The notes under the pieces are model-generated. The model was given only the letters and a program-made list of their open reading frames with translations. It did not search any database and was not told where the DNA came from. Below are positions 1 through 9,364 of a DNA stretch of 64,000 nt, piece by piece; the first letter of the stretch is position 1, and each line of letters opens with the position of its first letter. A program made the translations under genes and the position numbers. Origin of the DNA: Haloflavibacter putidus (lineage in GTDB: Bacteria > Bacteroidota > Bacteroidia > Flavobacteriales > Flavobacteriaceae); contig NZ_VIAR01000004.1 of NCBI RefSeq assembly GCF_006546625.1, forward strand, positions 124,001 through 188,000, given 5' to 3'.

Positions 1-510
1 GTACTCTGGTCTTACGCTAGTTGCTTCTTTTATGATATTTTGCAGATCGTTATTGTCGGGATGCGTTAATAAAACAGGTTCCGAATTAAAACCAACAGTT
101 TTCAAAAAGTTTTTAAAATCATTTTCTTTATCTGCTATGGTTTCTTCGTGGCGTTTTATCAAATTGCTTTTATAGCTATGCAAGCTAGTAGCGGCAATAA
201 TTCCAGTGAAGACGTGCTCATCGCTATCTTTTAACCTGTAAATATAAAAGCTTGGCTTGTCGTCCTTGATAAAAATATTGTCTTCTCTAAATTCTTGATA
301 CCTGTTTTTTACCAATAAATAACGATCCGGGCCAGAAATTTCTTTATGATATTTATATCCGGGATTAACAATATGCAAAAAAGAAAACGGGTTGTTGTCC
401 AACCGTGCTTCCCTTTCTGCCTGGGTATAATGATGGTATGGCCTAGATGATATAAGACCTACCTTATCTCTTGTAGGTCTTACTGCTCGAAAGGGAAGTA
501 CTTTTGGCAT
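1..510 (-). CDS. DUF1015 family protein, C-terminus cut by window edge
   Basis: About 170 N-terminal residues are visible, read from the ATG at 508-510. The opening MPKVLPFRAVRP, followed by a SSRPYHHYT stretch and NPFSFLHIVNPGYKY, is the typical start of the DUF1015 family (usually about 400 residues), so more than half of the protein lies outside the window. The biochemical role of the family is not established. It is the last visible member of a minus-strand run (oxidoreductase, 3-hydroxyacyl-CoA dehydrogenase, this gene) with only 9 bp between the preceding stop codon and its start, so co-transcription is likely. Family assignment is from sequence pattern; function is unknown. Confidence 0.8.
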   Translation of the reverse strand, partial: MPKVLPFRAVRPTRDKVGLISSRPYHHYTQAEREARLDNNPFSFLHIVNPGYKYHKEISGPDRYLLVKNRYQEFREDNIFIKDDKPSFYIYRLKDSDEHVFTGIIAATSLHSYKSNLIKRHEETIADKENDFKNFLKTVGFNSEPVLLTHPDNNDLQNIIKEATSVRPEY

Positions 511-519
511 ATATAATTA

Positions 520-1407
520 TTATTGAAATTGTGCAGATACTTTTTCTGCTTTTCTACTTTCGCTATAATCGTAAAAACCTTCGCCAGATTTTACGCCTAA
601 CTTTCCTGCTTGCACCATATTTACCAATAATGGGCAGGGCGCATATTTTGGATTTTTAAAGCCGTTGTACATTACTTCCAAAATAGAATGACAAACGTCT
701 AAACCAATAAAATCTGCCAGTTGTAATGGTCCCATTGGGTGCGCCATTCCTAATTTCATTACTGTATCTATTTCTTCTACACCTGCAACCCCATTATAAA
801 GCGTTTCTATAGCTTCGTTAATCATTGGCATTAAAATACGGTTGGCTACAAAGCCTGGATAATCGTTTACCTCTGTTGGAGTTTTTTTGAGTTTTTTAGA
901 AAGTTCCATTATCTTATTGGTAATCTCGTCTGATGTGGTGTAGCCACGTATAATTTCTACCAATTTCATAATAGGCACCGGATTCATAAAATGCATACCT
1001 ATAACTTTTTCTGGTCTTTTGGTTACCGAAGCAATTTTGGTAATGGAAATAGAGCTTGTGTTAGAAGCCAAGATGGTGTCTTCTGAACAAGCTTCATCTA
1101 ACTGTTTAAAAATTTTAAGCTTTAAATCTTCGTTTTCTGTAGCGGCTTCTACTACCAAATCTACGGTTTTCACGCCTTCTTCTATTGTAGTATAGGTGGA
1201 AATGCTGTCTAAGGTTTTGCTTTTATCTTCTTCAGAAATCTTTTCTTTTTTTACCATTCTATCCAAATTTTTGGTAATGGTAGCAATTCCTTTATCGAGG
1301 TTTTCTTGTGAAACGTCTATTAAATTAACCTTGTAACCAAATTGGGCGAAGGTATGTGCAATACCATTCCCCATTGTTCCGGCGCCAATTACAGCAATAT
1401 TTTTCAT
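520..1407 (-). CDS. 3-hydroxybutyryl-CoA (3-hydroxyacyl-CoA) dehydrogenase
   Basis: A soluble NAD-dependent dehydrogenase oxidising 3-hydroxyacyl-CoA to 3-oxoacyl-CoA, as in beta-oxidation or butanoate metabolism. The N-terminus has the Rossmann motif AVIGAGTMGNGIAH. The catalytic His lies in GMHFMNPVPIMKLVEI, and the C-terminal helical domain contains NRILMPMINEA and MGPLQLADFIGLDVC. The length of 295 residues is normal for the short single-domain family (about 280-300). I start at the ATG at 1405-1407 (MKNIAVIG); an in-frame ATG three codons upstream adds only MIN. It lies 24 bp after the Gfo/Idh gene and 9 bp before the DUF1015 gene, suggesting one operon. Confidence 0.93.
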   Translation of the reverse strand: MKNIAVIGAGTMGNGIAHTFAQFGYKVNLIDVSQENLDKGIATITKNLDRMVKKEKISEEDKSKTLDSISTYTTIEEGVKTVDLVVEAATENEDLKLKIFKQLDEACSEDTILASNTSSISITKIASVTKRPEKVIGMHFMNPVPIMKLVEIIRGYTTSDEITNKIMELSKKLKKTPTEVNDYPGFVANRILMPMINEAIETLYNGVAGVEEIDTVMKLGMAHPMGPLQLADFIGLDVCHSILEVMYNGFKNPKYAPCPLLVNMVQAGKLGVKSGEGFYDYSESRKAEKVSAQFQ

Positions 1408-1431
1408 ATTTATCAATTTAAAATTTATAAA

Positions 1432-2397
1432 TTATTCGTCAAAACTTTTTATTACCAATTTAGCTACCCTAAGCGCCTCTGTTGCTTGCTCAAGTGTAAC
1501 TATTGGCGTAGTATCGTGATTAATAGCATCTGCAAATGTTTCTAATTCTTCTAAAATAGCGTTGTTAGCATTTACATCTGGATTATCAAAATATATTTGT
1601 TTTTTTATACCTTCTGCATTTTGCAATATCATATCAAAATCACCGGGATTTTCTGGTGCATCTTTCATTTTTACTACTTCACAGTTTTTCTCTAAGAAAT
1701 CTACAGAAATATAAGCGTCTCTTTGAAAAAATCTAGCTTTACGCATTTGCTTTAAGGAAATTCTACTAGCAGTAAGGTTAGCAACACAGCCATTTTCAAA
1801 TTCTATACGAGCGTTTGCAATATCTGGAGTTGCACTAATTACCGAAACCCCGCTGGCATTTACTTTTTTCACCTTAGATTTTACCACGCTCAAAACGGCA
1901 TCAATATCATGTATCATTAAGTCTAAAACTACGGGAACATCTGTACCACGCGGATTGAACTCTGCCAATCTATGCGCTTCTATAAACATAGGTTGGTCTA
2001 TTTTTTTGGTTACCGCTTGAAAAGCCGGATTAAAACGCTCTACGTGCCCAACTTGACCTTTAATATTTTTTTCTTTTGCCAATTGGGTTAGTTCTACGGC
2101 TTCTTCTACCGTATTGGTAATTGGTTTTTCTATAAAAACATGTTTACCTGCCAGAATGGTTTTTTTAGCAGTTTTAAAGTGCGATAGGGTAGGAGTAACA
2201 ATGTCTATAACATCTACTTGGTTTATTAACTCATCTAATTCCGCAAAGCGTTTATAGCCAAATTCTTTATTTACAATATTAGCATTTTGATCATCTGGAT
2301 CGTAAAAACCTATCAAGTTGTACTTGGGAGATTGCTTTAATAATTTTAAATGAATTTTTCCTAAATGACCTGCGCCTAAAACTCCTACTTTTAGCAT
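1432..2397 (-). CDS. Gfo/Idh/MocA family oxidoreductase
   Basis: A NAD(P)-dependent sugar or inositol-type dehydrogenase of the GFO/IDH/MocA family; the substrate cannot be read from sequence. The N-terminal Rossmann fold shows VGVLGAGHLGKIHLKLL, followed by the family EKPITNTVEEAVEL motif (EKP lysine) and the HVERFNPAF segment of the substrate domain. The length of about 321 residues fits. I choose the ATG at 2395-2397 because MLKVGVLGAG matches family starts; the longer in-frame start adds six residues. It is the first gene of the minus-strand run leading into the 3-hydroxyacyl-CoA dehydrogenase. Confidence 0.9.
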   Translation of the reverse strand: MLKVGVLGAGHLGKIHLKLLKQSPKYNLIGFYDPDDQNANIVNKEFGYKRFAELDELINQVDVIDIVTPTLSHFKTAKKTILAGKHVFIEKPITNTVEEAVELTQLAKEKNIKGQVGHVERFNPAFQAVTKKIDQPMFIEAHRLAEFNPRGTDVPVVLDLMIHDIDAVLSVVKSKVKKVNASGVSVISATPDIANARIEFENGCVANLTASRISLKQMRKARFFQRDAYISVDFLEKNCEVVKMKDAPENPGDFDMILQNAEGIKKQIYFDNPDVNANNAILEELETFADAINHDTTPIVTLEQATEALRVAKLVIKSFDE

Positions 2398-2513
2398 ATT
2401 TTGTTCGTTTACCACAAAAATACTATTTCTTTTAAAAACGCTATAAAAATTTGAGCATAATAGTCTGTTAGATTACAAACCTTAACAGATGTTTGCTATA
2501 AAAATAGGCGTGC

Positions 2514-2714
2514 TTATTCTTGCAGGTTTCTAATGCTAACGTAAATACCAACCAAAACGCCAATGGCGATAAACAATCCTAGAATTACGGTGGGATAGGT
2601 AAATAAATTTTGCCCAACCAAATCTGCTTGTTGTAGATCTCTTTGTAGAAAATAATTGAAAAGCAATAATCCCAACAAAGCTAGTACCAAAAGGAAACTA
2701 AAAATTTTTTTCAT
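2514..2714 (-). CDS. small two-helix membrane protein
   Basis: Sixty-six residues, not recognised as a named family. The sequence predicts two transmembrane segments: residues about 4-24 (FSFLLVLALLGLLLFNYF) and about 42-60 (VILGLFIAIGVLVGIYVSI), separated by a short polar loop containing LQQADLVGQNLF. The ATG and an AT-rich upstream region give a clean start. It stands alone between the oxidoreductase operon and the two-component genes, with gaps of about 115 and 177 bp. Likely a real small inner-membrane protein, since the reading frame is hydrophobic in a coherent pattern; the role is unknown. Confidence 0.6.
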   Translation of the reverse strand: MKKIFSFLLVLALLGLLLFNYFLQRDLQQADLVGQNLFTYPTVILGLFIAIGVLVGIYVSIRNLQE

Positions 2715-2891
2715 AATAATTGCTTTAAACTTGGGAGATAGTTAGTCTATTTCTTTTGGCAAGATACACACTTTTTTAGCTTAATGGAATACAGATGAGC
2801 TGTAAAAATTACGTAGGATGCGTAATGCAGTTATTTGATATACAGTGTCTTTATAAGGTATTTTTAGGGGTGTTTTTATACGAAACTACAC

Positions 2892-3542
2892 TTATACTTC
2901 ATAATATAAATGCAGCATATATTGGTGGCGTTTTGCCCATAGCATAAGGTTATCGCTCTCTAAATCTAATTCTAATTTGGCAATTATATTAGAACGGTGT
3001 TTCTGTACCGTACGTACCGAAATTTGAAGTTTCTTAGCAATTTGTTTTGAATTGAGTTCTTGTGCCAAAAGAAGTAAGATATTTTGTTCGCTTTGGCTTA
3101 AGAATTTTAAATAATTATACTGTTTTTTAGCGTCTTCTATAAAGCTTGTATTTAGAGTGCTAGAAAGAAAAAATTTATCTTCTAGCATACTTTTTATAGC
3201 TTTTTCTATTTCAGCAAAAGGGTCGTCTTTAAGCAGGTAACCGTTAATCTCTAATAGCTTGGCTTTAATATAAAAACTTTTTTCTTTGTGGTAGGTTAAA
3301 ATTGCATATTTGGTATTATTTAATTCAGATTTAGCCTTTTTTATTACCTCGAAACCATCTAAATAAGGCATTTCTACATCTAAGAAACAAAGCTCCGGTT
3401 TATGCTTAATTATTTTTTGGAAAGCATCTAAACCGTTGCTGGCTGTTATAATAGAAGTATAACCGCACTCGTCAAATTCCATTAGTAAACCTCTTAGTAG
3501 CATTGGGTGGTCGTCGGCAATTAAAATCTTTTTATCCTTCAT
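2892..3542 (-). CDS. NarL/LuxR-type response regulator
   Basis: A two-component response regulator, 216 residues. The receiver domain (about 1-120) has the acidic pair D10-D11 (IADDHP) and the phospho-acceptor D55 in LCFLDVEMPYLDGF. The C-terminal LuxR-type helix-turn-helix (about 148-205) reads LSQSEQNILLLLAQELNSKQ then SVRTVQKHRSNI. It overlaps the end of the upstream kinase gene by 11 bp, so the two are translationally linked and form a cognate pair. Being of HisKA_3/NarL type it probably binds DNA as a dimer after phosphorylation. Target genes cannot be inferred. Confidence 0.93.
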   Translation of the reverse strand: MKDKKILIADDHPMLLRGLLMEFDECGYTSIITASNGLDAFQKIIKHKPELCFLDVEMPYLDGFEVIKKAKSELNNTKYAILTYHKEKSFYIKAKLLEINGYLLKDDPFAEIEKAIKSMLEDKFFLSSTLNTSFIEDAKKQYNYLKFLSQSEQNILLLLAQELNSKQIAKKLQISVRTVQKHRSNIIAKLELDLESDNLMLWAKRHQYMLHLYYEV

Positions 3543-5562
3543 TATTCTTACTGAATTTGAGCGCGATTATTGTTCCATTTTGACTGCTTTTAATGTTAAA
3601 AGCAGCTTTTAAAATTTTTGCGCGTTGACGTAATGTTTTTAAGCCAAAACTTTTAGAGCTTTTTAATTTTTCTGCAACGTCAAAACCATTTCCGTTGTCA
3701 TTGTAAATTATTTTAATCTTTTTGTTCTTTTGTTTTATTTTAATTTTTACGGCACTTGCTTGTGCATGCTTTATCGTATTGTGCAAACATTCTTGTAAAA
3801 ATCTGTAAATATTTAGACTTTGTTTCTCGTTTAAATTTGTTTTTAAATTCATCTGTAAGTCAATGGTAAGCGCAGTAGACTCTTCTGTTTTTCCTACTAG
3901 ATCTTCTATAGCGTCTACCAAACCAAAACGTTTCAAGCTCGGCGGATAGATATTGCGAGTAATTTCTCTAAGCGAATGTATGCTACCGGAAATTGCTTTG
4001 GTTAAAAAATCATCGTTTAGATTTTCTGTGCGTTTTTTTATTAAAATAAGTTCTTGTCCTAAACTATCATGCAAATTTCCTGCAATGGCAAGGCGTTCTT
4101 TTTCGCGTTCTTCTAACAATGCTTGAGCAAATAATTCGTGTATGGTCTTTTCTTTTTTAATTTTTTGACGTTTAAAAAAGAAATAGATTAAGCTAATTCC
4201 TAAAATACCAAGTAAGCCTATTAACCAATTTAATTTACGTTGATTCAGGTTTTTTAAATCTAAAATCTGAATTTGCGCATTTTTTGTCTTTATAATTTGG
4301 TCTTTTTCCTTCGATTCAAATACACTTTGGTAATAGGCCAGACTTTTTAATTTTTTATCGCTTTCTATAGAGTCTTTTAAAATTGAATAACGCTCAAAGT
4401 GGGTAAAAGCTGCAATAGGTTGGTTTATATCTTTGTATAATTTACCCAGTTTTTTTTGTGCGTTTACGATAGTTTCATAATCACTTGCTTGTTTTGCTTC
4501 TTCTAGTCTTTTATACAATAAATTAATTGCATAGTTGTAACGCTTTTCTACAATAGATTTGTTTATTAATGTCTCTTGCAAATACCCGCGGGTAAACTTG
4601 TTCTTGGGGTCGTAATTTTTATAAAAAAGGTCTAAGTATTTTTTAGCTTTTTTTGGGTATTGGTTTTCATAATATTTAGAAGCGAAAACCAAATAAATCA
4701 CTGGTACGGTAAACTCTACCCGATTCGATTCTTTGGCATACATCAATGCTTTTTCCAGGTTTTCTTCAAAACCTTTAAAATTGTTTTGTTTATATAAATC
4801 TATAGATTTGTTTAAAAAAATAGAAGCCAATTGGGCATTGGTGCTATAGTCTAACCTTAAAATTTTTTGGCGTTGGTCTTCCGCTTTAGCGAAAAAATCA
4901 TATTTGCTAAAAAGCAACGAAAGTTCGTGTTTTGCCGCTACGTAATTAAAGGTGTCTTTACTGGTTTTAAAAAACTTTATAGACTTTTGTAAATCTTTAA
5001 CCGCTTTTACCAATTCTCCTTTCTTACTATAGGCTGCAGCTCTATATTGGTTGGTTAAGGTTGCCATTCTTTTTTTACCAAGCTTTTCAAAATATCTCTC
5101 TGCCTGGTTATAATCTGTAATGGCTTTGTTATTTTGGTTAGAAAAAAAATATGCATCGCCACGATATAAATAAAGCATGGCCTCTTGGTATGGCCAATTT
5201 ATCGCGTCTTGAAACTCTAAAATAGCATTGGCATACGGAATTCCTTTTTCCGGTTCTCCTGTAATATTGTTATAATAATAAACTATGGAAACTGTTTGAT
5301 AGGCCGTGCGCGTATACTTTTTTAATTCCAAACCCAATTCTACACATTTGGTAGCAATATTTTCGTAAGAAGCGTCGAAGTTATTATTCTCCGTAAGTAT
5401 AGCGAGCGTGTCTAGTAGCTTAAAACGTTCTGGAGCGGCAGTGGTTTTTTGCAGTTTCTCTTTAAAAAAACGTATATCTTTTTCTATGTTAGATTGGGCT
5501 ACACTCCAACCAAAGGAGAAGAGTAATAAACTAAAAGATAAAAAAAATTTGTTTTTTAGCAT
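3532..5562 (-). CDS. TPR-repeat sensor histidine kinase (HisKA_3 type)
   Basis: A membrane-bound sensor kinase of 676 residues. It has an N-terminal signal peptide (FFLSFSLLLFSFGWSVAQS), a long periplasmic region of tetratricopeptide-like helices (about 30-420), one transmembrane segment near 441-462 (LNWLIGLLGILGISLIYFFF), the HisKA_3 dimerisation box with phospho-acceptor H498 in AGNLHDSLGQE, and a C-terminal HATPase with YNDNGNGFDV and SFGLKTLRQRAKIL. This architecture is common in Flavobacteriia. It overlaps and precedes its LuxR-type partner regulator. The ligand sensed by the TPR region is unknown. It is divergent from pcm across a 206-bp spacer. Confidence 0.93.
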   Translation of the reverse strand: MLKNKFFLSFSLLLFSFGWSVAQSNIEKDIRFFKEKLQKTTAAPERFKLLDTLAILTENNNFDASYENIATKCVELGLELKKYTRTAYQTVSIVYYYNNITGEPEKGIPYANAILEFQDAINWPYQEAMLYLYRGDAYFFSNQNNKAITDYNQAERYFEKLGKKRMATLTNQYRAAAYSKKGELVKAVKDLQKSIKFFKTSKDTFNYVAAKHELSLLFSKYDFFAKAEDQRQKILRLDYSTNAQLASIFLNKSIDLYKQNNFKGFEENLEKALMYAKESNRVEFTVPVIYLVFASKYYENQYPKKAKKYLDLFYKNYDPKNKFTRGYLQETLINKSIVEKRYNYAINLLYKRLEEAKQASDYETIVNAQKKLGKLYKDINQPIAAFTHFERYSILKDSIESDKKLKSLAYYQSVFESKEKDQIIKTKNAQIQILDLKNLNQRKLNWLIGLLGILGISLIYFFFKRQKIKKEKTIHELFAQALLEEREKERLAIAGNLHDSLGQELILIKKRTENLNDDFLTKAISGSIHSLREITRNIYPPSLKRFGLVDAIEDLVGKTEESTALTIDLQMNLKTNLNEKQSLNIYRFLQECLHNTIKHAQASAVKIKIKQKNKKIKIIYNDNGNGFDVAEKLKSSKSFGLKTLRQRAKILKAAFNIKSSQNGTIIALKFSKNNEG

Positions 5563-5768
5563 CGATAAAAATTAGATTATAGCGCTTAAAGAATGCTAAG
5601 TTAAAAAATTATCTTAAAATACGCCCTAAATTAACTTATAAATATCTGAGCGTCAAAAGGCTGTAAATCTGTTTAAAGTAAATTTTGTTCGATAAAAAGA
5701 TTGTTTTTATTTAGCTTTAGGAAGGATGAAAAGCTTTACGTATTTTTGAATTTTAAAAGCTATAGGTT

Positions 5769-6410
5769 GTGAAAGATACATTTAGACAGCAAGGCAAACG
5801 CCAGCTATTGGTAGAGACTATAAAAGAAAAAGGCATACAAGACGAAGCGGTTTTAAATGCAATTGGCGCTATACCAAGACATTTGTTTATGGATAGTAGT
5901 TTTGAAGATCACGCCTACCAAGATAAAGCTTTTCCTATTGCGGCAGACCAAACTATTTCGCAACCGTTTACCGTAGCTTTCCAAACCGAATTACTTCAAG
6001 TAAAAAAAGGAGAAAAAATACTGGAAGTTGGTACCGGAAGTGGTTACCAAGCTGCGGTTTTATGTGAGCTTGGCGCCAAAGTTTATACCATAGAGCGCCA
6101 ACAAGAATTGTACAAAAAAACCAAACGCTTTTTAGACGATTTGGGTTACAGAATTAAACACGGCACTTTTGGAGATGGTTATAAAGGCATGCCGGCCTAT
6201 GCGCCGTTCGATAAAATTGTGGTTACCGCCGGCGCGCCATACGTGCCAAAAGCTTTAATGGCGCAATTAAAAGTGGGCGGCAGAATGGTTATTCCTGTAG
6301 GAAAAGAAAACCAAACCATGACCTTATTTATACGTAAATCTGAAAAAGAGTTCGAAAAGAAAAAATTTGGTGCTTTTAGATTTGTGCCGTTGTTAAAAGA
6401 TAAAAATTAA
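5769..6410 (+). CDS. pcm: protein-L-isoaspartate O-methyltransferase
   Basis: A SAM-dependent enzyme that methylates L-isoaspartyl residues in age-damaged proteins, starting their repair; cytoplasmic. Seen: KAFPIAADQTISQPFTVAFQ, the SAM-binding motif ILEVGTGSGYQAAVL, and the C-terminal KVGGRMVIPVG. At 213 residues it is the normal size. The start is a GTG at 5769 (MKDTFRQQGKR), which fits the family N-terminus; no better in-frame ATG lies upstream. A TATTTTTG box at 5741-5748 matches the flavobacterial -7 consensus, but I see no -33 TTG at the right distance. The stop codon shares bases with the stop of the convergent DUF5686 gene. Confidence 0.95.
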   Translation: MKDTFRQQGKRQLLVETIKEKGIQDEAVLNAIGAIPRHLFMDSSFEDHAYQDKAFPIAADQTISQPFTVAFQTELLQVKKGEKILEVGTGSGYQAAVLCELGAKVYTIERQQELYKKTKRFLDDLGYRIKHGTFGDGYKGMPAYAPFDKIVVTAGAPYVPKALMAQLKVGGRMVIPVGKENQTMTLFIRKSEKEFEKKKFGAFRFVPLLKDKN

Positions 6411-8869
6411 AAGCTTAAAAATGCACCAAGCATAAACCCATTGTCTTGCCAGCCGTCTTGGTAAGACAAAGCATACTCAAATCTTAGAATCCTAAATTTT
6501 CCTATTCCAATATTGCTCAAACCAACCGAATATTCGGAATATGGTTTATCGTTTTGAAGCCATAAAGAATGATTGGACAAGAATAAATTAAAATTTAGCT
6601 TATTTATCAGTGGTATCTTGTTTAAAATATAACCCCTAAAATTATGTTCGGCGTGCAATTGGGCATAATTTTCGTTGGTGCTATATTTATAATACGGCAT
6701 CAAATTAAATTGGTTTACCTGTTCAGATAATTTTAAATGGGTTTGGTTACCTTTAAAATGCTTATAATCTAAAAAAGCACTTTTTTTGGCGTTTGCAAAA
6801 GTACCGGCATTTAAGTAATAACGTAGGTTTCCTTTATTTTGTAAGCTTATTTCTTGTTGTAAAGAAGCGCTAAAAAAATTGTAGTTATAGTTTTCTTCAC
6901 TTGCTGCAAAACCTTTTTTATACTGTAGTAAAAGTTTTGGATAATCTTTGTTTAGGGCGTTGTATTTCCCGTCCGGATAGGTATAATATTCTTGCCCAAA
7001 ATTTATCTCTGCCCGCAAATTTAATTCTACCAAATTGTGCTTTTTAAAAGAAGCTAAAGTTTCTTCGTTTGGCGCTAACGGATTGTTGGCCGTATATTCT
7101 GCTTCGTCTTCTATAATATCTTGGTTATTAAACAACGGTTTTCTCTCTTGGTAAGTCACTTTTCCGTGTAAACGAAAACCGTTAAAAATTTCTTCTTCAT
7201 AAGCCACTTGAGCAAAAGTACGCTCGTAAATTTTATAATAATTTTTATCAAATAATAACGAGGCTGCAGTACTTACAAAAGCTGTAATTGGCTTTGTGTT
7301 ATTTATTTGTCGCGTTTCTACGCCACCCCGTAAACTTAATTTTGCTTTACTGAAATTATTAAATTTTCTGCGGAAGCCAAGTGTTCCGCGTAAGCGTTCT
7401 TCGGCTAAACCGTAATTTACGCTGCCACCAATTTCCCAAAACCTTTGTTGGTTTTCTTCCCAATTTATAAAGCTTGCATTTAGATCTGCATTCCAACCTT
7501 GCACGGTATTAAACCGAATGGTATTAATTGGCGCTTCTACCCGAAATGCTTGCTTTTTAAAGCTGTTTTGATAGCTGTAACCAAAAAGCACATCGGTAAA
7601 TTTAAACTTATTTCTCTTCCGGTCTACAGAATCTTTGTAGGTTTTAGAATTTCTGATTTCTTGTATGCTGTCTTTACGGATATAATCGTTGCTTTCTTCT
7701 TGCGTAAGCGGAATTGGGCGTTTATTTTTCCAAAACACAGAGTCTTTTTTATTGGCATTTTCCGTAAAGTTTAAAATTTCTTTACTGAAACTGTTCGGTT
7801 CAAAATTTGGGTTAAAATTATAATCTTTATAAACCGCCAGGAACCTTCCGCTGCCGCTAATACCAAAAATATCCCAAGTAAAATCTACAGTTTGCGAGAG
7901 TTTTACCCAGAAATTATATTTTTTAGAAAATGTAAAATTTTGCCGAAAAGTTAGGGTGTTTATCGGCGGAATTTGCGTGGCTTTGCCGGTGGTGCTAAGT
8001 TCTATTCCGTAAAGCTCCCAAGAGTCTTCTACAATATAAATATGCCCGGAAAAAACCTTATCGTTTTCGCGTTTGGGAACTACTTTTATTTTATTTATAA
8101 GGTGCTTATTGTCATCATAAAAAACGCCTTCTAGGGTATAGGTGTAGTAATTAAAGGCATAATCTGCAATGGGCGAAACCAAATCTGCATTTACCGGAAT
8201 AACGTTTTTGTAAAAAGAAAAGTTGGCGTCTTTTGCGCTGTTAAGGCTAAAACCATTGTCGTTACCGCTTACTTTAGATGCGATAATGGTTTCGTGAAAA
8301 TTATTGGGTGCTTTAAATTTAATTTTAGAAGTAGTTTCAGAAAGATAAACTATACCGCTTCTAGTAGAATCTAAACTGCCGCCCAAATCGCCTACTTCCT
8401 GGCCTAAGATTTTTTCTGGGGCATTTTCAATTTTCCATAATCCGCGTGAATAGAAATTGGCTTTATAAGCGTCTATTTTTGCCAAGTTTTTTTTGCGGTT
8501 GGCAATGGCGTTTTTAATAACGCGGTTTGCCGGATTCTTTTCTGCAGAAACTACTACTTCTTCTAAGCTGGTAGAAGCTTCTTTTAGTTCTACATTTAAA
8601 GTTTTGGGAGTGTTTTTAAAATGTACTTTTTTTTCTTTGGTTTGGTAACCCAAATACTGAAAAACCAGTATTTTTTCTCCGTTTTCTTCAAGTTCTAATT
8701 CATAAAAACCATTCTGGTTGCTGGTAGTGCCCTTAAAATTTTCTTTAATATAAATATTTACATACGGCAGAGGCTCGCCGTTGGTGTTGGTTACTTTTCC
8801 TTTTATTTGCGCATTGGAAAAAGCGGTATAAAGTATAAAAACAAAAATAAAGCTATACCGAAACCACAT
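6407..8869 (-). CDS. DUF5686 / carboxypeptidase-like regulatory domain outer-membrane protein
   Basis: An 820-residue envelope protein. A signal peptide (SFIFVFILYTAFSNAQ) precedes a CarboxypepD_reg-like beta-sandwich at about 22-105 (IKGKVTNTNGEPLPYVNIYI, then EEVVVSAEKNP as in TonB-linked receptors). The long remainder matches the DUF5686 pattern of alternating beta-strands and ends in a hydrophobic strand with terminal F (MLGAFLSF), typical of an outer-membrane barrel. No plug domain is evident, so it is not a standard TonB-dependent receptor. The substrate is unknown. The stop overlaps that of pcm by 4 bp (TTAA serves both strands). It lies 6 bp after smpB and is probably co-transcribed with it. 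Confidence 0.85.
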   Translation of the reverse strand: MWFRYSFIFVFILYTAFSNAQIKGKVTNTNGEPLPYVNIYIKENFKGTTSNQNGFYELELEENGEKILVFQYLGYQTKEKKVHFKNTPKTLNVELKEASTSLEEVVVSAEKNPANRVIKNAIANRKKNLAKIDAYKANFYSRGLWKIENAPEKILGQEVGDLGGSLDSTRSGIVYLSETTSKIKFKAPNNFHETIIASKVSGNDNGFSLNSAKDANFSFYKNVIPVNADLVSPIADYAFNYYTYTLEGVFYDDNKHLINKIKVVPKRENDKVFSGHIYIVEDSWELYGIELSTTGKATQIPPINTLTFRQNFTFSKKYNFWVKLSQTVDFTWDIFGISGSGRFLAVYKDYNFNPNFEPNSFSKEILNFTENANKKDSVFWKNKRPIPLTQEESNDYIRKDSIQEIRNSKTYKDSVDRKRNKFKFTDVLFGYSYQNSFKKQAFRVEAPINTIRFNTVQGWNADLNASFINWEENQQRFWEIGGSVNYGLAEERLRGTLGFRRKFNNFSKAKLSLRGGVETRQINNTKPITAFVSTAASLLFDKNYYKIYERTFAQVAYEEEIFNGFRLHGKVTYQERKPLFNNQDIIEDEAEYTANNPLAPNEETLASFKKHNLVELNLRAEINFGQEYYTYPDGKYNALNKDYPKLLLQYKKGFAASEENYNYNFFSASLQQEISLQNKGNLRYYLNAGTFANAKKSAFLDYKHFKGNQTHLKLSEQVNQFNLMPYYKYSTNENYAQLHAEHNFRGYILNKIPLINKLNFNLFLSNHSLWLQNDKPYSEYSVGLSNIGIGKFRILRFEYALSYQDGWQDNGFMLGAFLSF

Positions 8870-8875
8870 CTTTTT

Positions 8876-9334
8876 CTAATTATATTCCTTTTTTATACGG
8901 TCTAAACGGCGTTTGCTCTCGCGATCTTTTATGGTTTCGCGTTTGTCATGTACTTTTTTTCCTTTTGCCAATCCAATTACAAGTTTGGCAAGGCCGCGAT
9001 CGTTTATAAACAACCGTAGAGGAATAATAGTTAAACCAGATTGGGTTACTTGCTTTTCTAATTTGCGTAATTCTTTTTTGTTGAGTAAAAGTTTACGTTC
9101 TGTTTTTGGGTTATGGTTAAAATGCGTAGCGTGCGAATATTCTTCTACGTGCATATTTATTACGTAAAGCTCGCCTCTGTGAAACTCGCAAAAACTCTCT
9201 GCAATACCGGCTTTTCCTTGGCGGATAGATTTAATCTCTGTGCCGGCAAGTTTTATTCCCGCGGTATATTTGTCTAATATTTCATAATTAAACCGCGCTT
9301 TTCTATTTTTTATATTGATTTTATTTTTATTCAT
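8876..9334 (-). CDS. smpB: SsrA-binding protein SmpB
   Basis: Binds tmRNA and brings it to stalled ribosomes in trans-translation. Seen: the N-terminal [34 protein letters not shown], the oligonucleotide-binding [19 protein letters not shown], and the basic C-terminal tail [15 protein letters not shown]. At 152 residues it has the usual length. It sits between the cysH-like gene upstream (30-bp gap) and the DUF5686 gene downstream (6-bp gap) on the minus strand. The tmRNA gene itself is not in the window. Confidence 0.97.
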   Translation of the reverse strand: MNKNKINIKNRKARFNYEILDKYTAGIKLAGTEIKSIRQGKAGIAESFCEFHRGELYVINMHVEEYSHATHFNHNPKTERKLLLNKKELRKLEKQVTQSGLTIIPLRLFINDRGLAKLVIGLAKGKKVHDKRETIKDRESKRRLDRIKKEYN

Positions 9335-9364
9335 AAAAATAAATTGCTGCTTCTAGATTATTTA

